Shown in pieces: positions 31,441-37,492 of a stretch of 37,492 bases of DNA (positions are counted from its first letter, which is position 1; each line of letters opens with the position of its first letter). A program made the translations under genes and the position numbers. Under the pieces are notes generated by a model, which made no database searches, was not told the DNA's origin, and saw nothing but the letters and a program-made list of their open reading frames with translations. Source of the stretch: Chara braunii (Eukaryota; Streptophyta; Charophyceae; Charales; Characeae); contig BFEA01000668.1 in assembly GCA_003427395.1 (NCBI GenBank), forward strand, positions 323,873 to 361,364, written 5' to 3'.

Positions 31441-32410
31441 ACATATACAGGGGACCCTAGGCAACTGAAAATGGACGTGGAAAGAGCTTGAAATGGAATT
31501 TCTCTTTTCCTTTAGTCTTTGGCCTCAGCAAGAGGGGGATACCGGTGCATGCACCGCGACCCCAAGACCTTTATCCCTTTGAGGGAAAAAGTCTCAGCGC
31601 GACCTGTTCCTCTTTGAGAGGGTGAGGGTTAAAGGACTAAGGCACCTACCACCTGGATCGGTGCGGGACGTCCAGAACCACCTCCGACAATGAGCTCTAG
31701 TCGGGGAGTTCCAACTGCGCCTCCTGTTGAACGCCTAAACGTCGAAGGGCGAGAGAGCCAACTGGGCAGGAAAGTCATTCTCATCTAGTCTATTTTGCTA
31801 CTCTTCAACCACACGCCACGTCATAGAGGGGTGGTATGGCCATTTGGGTCGGACAACGGCTGCCCGCACTAAGTTGGGCGGCACTATCCAAGGGGAGAGG
31901 CCGGCGAGGTACCGGGTGGAGTCCGCCACCACCACGGGGCATTGACACTGCCTTGTCGGGACATTACAACCGTTTCGGGACTAATTGCGAGGTCTTCGTA
32001 ACTGCACTCGCGAACTGACCGAGAGCCCCTACTCTCTTGAAAGGAAGAGGCCGGAATCCAGAAAATCACCACTCGGGAGGAACGATTCACGAGGAACACT
32101 CTTACGACTAGACGAGGCCCTGGCAAGCTTGGATTGGACCTACCTGACAGACGCGGGGAGGAACCTCAGTATTGGTGCTCGCCACGTGAGAGAATAAAGG
32201 TCGAACCGAGTAGAAGGATGAGGCGTCGTTCGCTGGGGAGGAACTGATCACTCCTCCTTTTGTGAAGCGGATGGGTTTGTATCCTTGACTTGCGGTCGGC
32301 GGGCCAAAGGTCTGCGTACCTCCGAGTGAGAACCAGTCGCGCGATGGGGACATCGCGTTTTGAGTGGGGGGAAGGTGTGCCATCTACCAATGAATACGCA
32401 TGAAAATAAG
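31441..32410. other. No gene recognised; polypurine-like site at 32362
   Basis: Moderate GC, short frames only. GGACATCGCG at 32348 followed by GAGTGGGGGGAA (32362-32373) matches a second copy at 33605-33629. Otherwise nothing seen. Confidence 0.4.
32362..32373 (+). promoter_or_regulatory. Polypurine-tract-like site 1
   Basis: GAGTGGGGGGAA, preceded by GGACATCGCG and followed by GGTGTGCC. Ty3/gypsy elements carry such a tract just before the 3' LTR, where plus-strand DNA synthesis begins. No LTR end was confirmed. Confidence 0.35.
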
Positions 32411-32700
32411 ACTTGTAATTGGTTTTGCATGGGCTTGGGAAAAAGGGGTCTGTCAAGATGGCCGAAACAGAAAAAATTTGTAATCGGCTTTGTATGGGCC
32501 TGAGAAAAGGGGGTCTGGCAAGACGCNAGAGCAGAAAGGACTTGAGCAAGTGACATGGTATAAACTTGAGAAAAATGGCTTGGCAAGATAGCCAGGAAGG
32601 AAAGGGCTGGTGTGATTGATTTTGCGTAGACCTAAGAAAGGAATTGGCAGACTGAGAGTTGACTGTGTAATTGGCTCGTATAAGCTTGAAAAGATGAGAA
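32411..32700 (+). repeat. Degenerate 65-bp tandem repeat
   Basis: Units starting ACTTGTAATTGG (32411), ATTTGTAATCGG (32476), ACTTGAGCAAG (32540) and TGTGATTGAT (32611), spaced 64-71 bp, each with a GGCTTGGGAAAAA- or GGCAAGA-like part. One N at 32526. Confidence 0.65.
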
Positions 32701-33604
32701 GTGGCTAAGGGGTGAACCAAGCATTGAACATGAAGAGTCAATTAAGTAAAGGGCAAAAAAGGGCAGAGGATGATATGCATGCGAAATTGGCAGGACCTGA
32801 AAAAGGCCGGGAGGAATGACCCGGGAAGAATGCATGTGGATTTGGTTATGTCTGAGCTTCGGGGGGAGGAAAAATTGTACTGAAAATGTGTGGATGTCCT
32901 AAGAGTAATGAATGAGACGAAACCAAAAGGATTTATGCTCGAGAATGTTTTCGCAATGAAATGGGAAGATAGATTTGAGATTACGAATGCAGCCTTCAAG
33001 ACATTGTCGAGAACGAGAAATAACGTATAATGAAAAACTAGTTGCAGGGCATGTCTGTGGTCAGACCCCTCCAAGGGGCGATGCTAGTCAACTTGATGAG
33101 AGAAAGAGACACCAAGCTGCTTAAGCTCCTTGACGTGTTGCTAGCTCGCACCTGGAGGAAGTCATGGCGAATGATCCGTGTAACATCCGTCGCCAAAATC
33201 TCCCTTTTACCTCGGTCTCTGGGGAGGGTGATGGGCGTGTCGTCCTCTCTCTTGTGGAACGATACGGGAGGTTGTGGGGAAGCTCTTGGGTATTTGGAAG
33301 TTCTAGTGAGAAAGAGATACAGCTGTGAGACGGACGTTGATGCACAGAGAGTTTTACACACTCGTTACAAATACATTATTGAGCTTGGGGACGTTTCGCA
33401 ATTCAAAGGAAACCCGAAAACAAAACCTTGACCCCTCCATACCCTCCCCCGCCCCAAGGGGCGGAAACTTAAAGAAGGACCCAAGGAAAGGGTGGGAAAG
33501 ACAAAAAGAACCCTAGCAAGCTAACTACTCATCCCACCCCACTCCTCTACCCTGTCTGCCCATCACTCCAAAATTCATACTGACCATGGATTGGTGCACG
33601 ATAA
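32701..33604. other. No gene recognised
   Basis: A plus frame at 33042-33431 (129 codons) has no recognisable motif and is overlapped by minus-strand frames. No repeats stand out. Confidence 0.4.
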
Positions 33605-33617
33605 GGACATCGCGAAT

Positions 33618-33629
33618 GAGTGGGGGGAA
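33618..33629 (+). promoter_or_regulatory. Polypurine-tract-like site 2, possible 3' LTR edge
   Basis: GAGTGGGGGGAA preceded by GGACATCGCGAAT and followed two bases later by TGTCGGGACC. A TG dinucleotide at this point is where an LTR would start. The site repeats the arrangement at 32362. It lies 4.6 kb after the end of pol, unusually far, but the acidic ORF and tandem repeats occupy the interval. Confidence 0.4.
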
Positions 33630-34099
33630 TATGTCGGGACCGGTGAGTCCCGAATGATTCCCGGTACTTGAGAGACTGTATATGACCAATTTGTGCACGA
33701 CAGAGAAAACAGGAGGCAGGAATGCTCGAAAGATCGGAAGCATGGGCACAGACAGTAGGAAGCTAGAGGCTGCCCAGGGTCGTCAGGACCGCCAAACTAG
33801 AAAGGGACTGTCTAAGCAGGAAGCGGCAAAGGACTGTGAGAGAATAACAGGGGCGACTCTTTCCCCAAGGACGGAGAAGGGCCGCCGGGAAGTCGGTAGT
33901 AGCGTAGGAGGTGCACAGCAAGGGAAGGAAGGAAGCGGGAAGGGACAGGGCGCAAGGCGCTGACGTGACACGGCGGCGAGAGGGCCAAGGAGACTGCAGG
34001 TTAGGTGGGAGCCGGCACCCGGAACGGAATAGCATGCGGGACGCAATAGGAGCAGGGAGTGGAGATCGCCGAGAGACAGAGGGACGTCAGAAAAACCGA
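33630..34099. other. No gene recognised; possible LTR interior
   Basis: GC-rich, purine-rich sequence with short frames only. If 33632 is an LTR start this would be its U3 part; no matching copy was found elsewhere in the window. Confidence 0.3.
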
Positions 34100-34310
34100 G
34101 AGAAGACGTGGTATCAGCGGGACGAAGCGCCGGGGACCACACAAAACCGAGAAAAGACGTGGCATCGGCATAGCAAAGCGTCGGGGGCCACGTGAGATTA
34201 AGAGAAGATGTGGTGCCGACGGAACAAAGTACCCGAGACCACGTGAAACCAATAGAAGACATGGTACCGACAGGACAAAGTGTCAGGGACCACGTGGGAC
34301 CGGGCGAAAA
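34100..34310 (+). repeat. 51-bp tandem repeat with CACGTG boxes
   Basis: Marker GACGTGG or its variants at 34105, 34156, 34207 and 34258, exactly 51 bp apart. Three units contain CCACGTG, the G-box palindrome bound by plant bHLH and bZIP factors. The first unit holds TGGTATCAGCGG (34109-34120), close to the TGGTATCAGAGC primer-binding site common in plant retroelements. The frame is open (17-residue repeat with KTERRRGISGTKRRG), since 51 is divisible by three. Confidence 0.8.
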
Positions 34311-34400
34311 TGCGGAATTACCGGCGGGACTAGTATCAGGAACCGTCGACGGAACAACGAATGACTGGGCGACGAGGACGCATGATGACCCAAGGGGAAA

Positions 34401-36327
34401 CAGGTCGTCACCTGGGACGACGCCAGAAAAGGGGAAAAAGACTAGGAATAATAAGAGGATAGGGAGAAGGCGGGCGTCGACGGAAATTGTCGACGAAACG
34501 AAAAGAGGCAGGCGTGACGCGGGAAAGACGGAGGACGCGGCACGCGCCGACAGGGGGTGCCCAGGGGGGAAAGAGAGAAGGAGGTAGCGGCAGTGAGGGG
34601 GGCCCAGCTAGCAGTCCAGGTTATTCCGGACCAGCCAGACCAAGAAAAACAAAGTTCCGAGGGCCCCACGTGGAGAAATGGCTGGCCGGAGAAAATCNGA
34701 GCAAGGGGGGCNTNGAACTNGAAGTGGNGGCAGCAAAAAGNNGCCCCCTTGGACCTTGGGGGTGTCACTACTGCAGTCCGAGGTGTAACGGCCATATGCC
34801 GGCTGCAAAAACAGGCCTTGGGAAAGGTCCAACAACTAGAAAGAGGAGGAATAGATGTTGGGCACTTGTCCCAACAGTAATAAAAGAGAAAGGAGAGAAA
34901 AAGGGGGAGAATGAGACAAAGGAGGAGGAAAGGGTGGAGAAAAATGTGCCACCAGGTTGGGACTGCAACAGTAGGGACTGGCAGGTCTCAATGATGACCT
35001 CATCCCTCCTAGATCCTAGGAGGGCAGTCCGGATTGCAGAGATAAGGTCCTTAGGGCATTATCTCTGCAATACCTGAATTTAAGCAGCAAAAATAAAGAA
35101 AAATGCTGATGTGAGTTGGCCGACTCTTTTTTGGGCCATAGATCTGGAATCAGATCTTGTGGAGGAGATCTAGCCGTTTTTTGTGGGCTGACACAAAACG
35201 GCTAGCTCCGGAATGAGTTGGCAGCAAAATGGAGGGAAAACCAAGAGAGGAACAAGACAAAACTGCGTATTTGGCCCAAGGATTGGGCCTGATACACCAA
35301 AAAAATCGAAAATTGAAGCAAAAGGCCCAACTTTGGGGCAAAGGGAGCTTGGGGGTAGCTCAGAATAATGGGGACCATAGATCTCAGCCAAATTCAAGGC
35401 TGAGATTGTGCCGCCACTTGGAAAAATGCAACGGCCTACCCAAAAGAGGCCTAGACCTGCAAAAAGACAAGAAAAGGGCCTCTAGGCCCTCAATTTTCAG
35501 TAAAGGCTGCATTTTGAAAAAGGGGTACCTCAAAAGGCAGCCCTTTCTGAAGTAAAAGGAGGCCGAGGTAGGCCACGGGGTAGTCTGGGAAGGTACCAGC
35601 CTCTCGGACTGCATGTACCTGACCGAAATAAGGTCCAGGTACCTCCAGATAGGCCAAAACCGGAAATTTGGCTTTGGGGGCACCTCGGTCCACCTAGGGG
35701 CACTTGGAGAGGCCTAAGGGTGGGGCGGAGCACCAGTTTCAGCCTACATTGAGCATGAGAGGAGCCCATGCTGCCAAAATGAGTCCGTGAGAGAATGCTA
35801 GTGGAATAGAGCAAGGAAGTGAGAGCCGGAGCTAGCCTGGAGCCTGGCTATGGTGATAGGACTAAGGGAGAAGGCCTAGAGGCTAGAGAGAAGCGAGGGA
35901 AGTGATCGGCCATAGCCCCCAGGCTGTGAGGTAGAAGGAGAGGCTAAAAGGGGTCCCCATACCCCTCATAGAGGGAAGGACTTCATAGCCTTAGAGATAG
36001 GAACTTACCATAACTTGAGAGGAGGAGTGAGAGGAGGAGAGAGACTTGGGAGGTGGGGAAGGCATACCCAAGGGGCTGAGGGCCGAGCTTGGGACTCCAC
36101 TGCACAGGGACCAACAAGAGGTGAGTGGGAAGGGCGGGAGTTTCCCCTCCTCCTTCCTCCTTTCTCCCTCTCCTTCTTCTTCTTCTTCTTCCTCTCTTCC
36201 CCCTCCTCCCTCTTCTCCCTCTTCTTCTTCCTTCTCCTCTTCTTCCCTTATTCCCCCTCCTCCTCCTACCCCTCCTTCCCTTCTTCATCTCCCCCTTCCT
36301 CATCCTCTTCCTCCCTCCAAAACTGTG
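34401..36327 (+). repeat. Hairpin-rich repeat, copy 2
   Basis: Same sequence and order as 7678-9651: CAGGTCGTCACCTG start, GTCGAC hairpin, hairpins CCTCCTAG (35005-35023) and ATTGCAGAGATAA (35033-35071), polypyrimidine tract and entry into the 91-bp array. Some inverted repeats have lost pairing (GTTGTTGGAC became GATGTTGGGC near 34854), and one short tandem unit near 35570 and about 30 bp near 35745 are absent. Nine single Ns at 34698-34742 are at the same places as in copy 1. Sequence left of 34401 is unrelated to that left of 7678, so the boundary is sharp. Confidence 0.8.
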
Positions 36328-37492
36328 AGTTTTGCTGATTTTGATGCTTGTACATGTTGCAATTCATCTTTGGATACTTCGGTGATCATTCCCCTAGTGT
36401 AGATGTCATCAAACTTGTCATTTTGCTGATTTGGATGCCTATGTGTGTTGTGCTTCATCCTAGGATACTTCGGTGATCATTCCCCTAGTGTAGATATCAT
36501 CCAACTTGTCAATTTGCTGATTTGGGTGCTTGGGTGTGAAGCACTTCATCCTAGGACACCTCGGTGATCATTCCCCTAGTGTAGATGTCGCCAAACTTGT
36601 CATTTTGATGATTTGGGTGCTTGGGTGTGAAGCGCTTCGTCTTGTGATACTTCGGTGATCATTCCCCTAGTGTAAAAGTCATCAAACTTGTCATTTTGCT
36701 GATTTGGATGCCTATGTGTGTTGTGCTTCATCCTAAGATACTTCGGTGATCATTCCCCTAGTGTACAAGTCATCAAAACTTGTCATTTTGCTGATTTGGA
36801 TGCCTATGTGTGCTGTGCTTCATCCTAGGATACTTCGGTGATCATTCCCCTAGTGTAGATGTCATCAATGTTGTCATTTTGCTGATTTGGATGCCTATAT
36901 GTGTTGCGCTCCATCCTAGGATACTTCGGTGATCATTCCCCTAGTGTAGATGTCATCAATCTTGTCATTTTGCTGATTTGGATGCCTATGTGTGTTGCGC
37001 TTCATCTTGGGAAACTTCGGTGATCATTCCCCTCGTGTAGAAGTCATCAAACTTGTCAATTTGTTGATTTGGGTGCTTGGGTGTGAAAGCTTCATCTTGT
37101 GATACTTCGGTGATCATTCTCCTAGTGTAGAAGTCATCAAACTTGTCATTTTGCTGATTTGGATGCCTATGTGTGTTGCGCTTCATCCTAGGATACTTCG
37201 GTGATCATTCCCCTAGTGTAGAAGTCATCAAACTTGTCAATTGCTGATTTGGGTGCTTTGGTGTGAAGCGCTTCATCCTAGGATACTTCGGTGATCATTT
37301 CCCTAGTGTAGAAATCATCAAACTTATCATTTTGTTGATTTGGGTGGTGATCATTCCCCTAGTGTATAAGTCATCAAACTTGTCAATTTGCTGATTTGGG
37401 TGCTTGGGTGTGAAGCGCTTCATCTTGTGATACTTCGGTGATCATTCCCCTAGTGTAGATGTCATGAAACTTGTCAATTTGCTGATTGGGGT
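36328..37492 (+). repeat. 91-bp satellite array beside copy 2, runs off the window
   Basis: The ATACTTCGGTGATCATTCCC core starts at 36374 and recurs at 91 bp (36465, 36556 as ACACCTCGG). Only subfamily 1 is seen. A unit near 37345 has lost part of its length, and small indels occur after 37080, unlike the strictly regular first array. Confidence 0.93.

Noticed and set aside
33042-33431. 129-codon plus-strand frame
   Set aside because: No motif, and minus-strand frames of similar length overlap it.

Overview
Eukaryotic, repeat-dominated nuclear DNA. No bacterial operon, rRNA or CRISPR array is visible. The plant-type Ty3/gypsy coding region, long satellite arrays, a possible tRNA-derived SINE and many isolated N calls suggest a large green-lineage genome. 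The style of the gag families recalls charophyte algae such as Chara, but that is recollection and could not be tested here.

Layout: 1-7 kb is mostly non-coding, with a possible tRNA-like SINE (589-957), small tandem repeats and a broken gag-like pseudogene on the minus strand (3570-5020). At 7084-7677 lies a damaged unknown gene interrupted by a perfect 39-bp inverted repeat. At 7678 a hairpin-rich repeat begins. It leads into three consecutive tandem arrays: 91-bp units (about 9652-12565), 80-bp units (about 12590-13490) and 54-bp units (about 13594-15536, with a 649-bp N gap). 15.5-18.5 kb has no recognisable gene.

18.5-22.0 kb holds four tandem, same-strand paralogues (modules A-D, about 250-280 codons each) of a family I do not recognise. 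They are followed directly by a Ty3/gypsy gag (CCHC knuckle), protease, reverse transcriptase, RNase H and integrase (22658-29009), then an intact 221-codon acidic ORF with SUMO-interaction-like motifs (29421-30086). gag, pol and three of the four modules carry in-frame stops and a few frameshifts; module A and the acidic ORF are open.

30-34.4 kb has no recognised gene. It contains several short tandem repeats, two polypurine-tract-like sites (32362 and 33618) and a 51-bp repeat whose first unit resembles a retroelement primer-binding site. At 34401 the hairpin-rich repeat and its 91-bp array begin again in the same orientation and run off the window, about 26.7 kb after the first copy. One inferred reading is a very large Ty3-type element (satellite-rich leader, modules A-D, gag-pol, acidic ORF) arranged head to tail with a second copy. 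The alternative is two independent insertions of a hairpin-plus-satellite repeat flanking a gypsy element. No pair of LTRs could be matched by eye, so this remains open.
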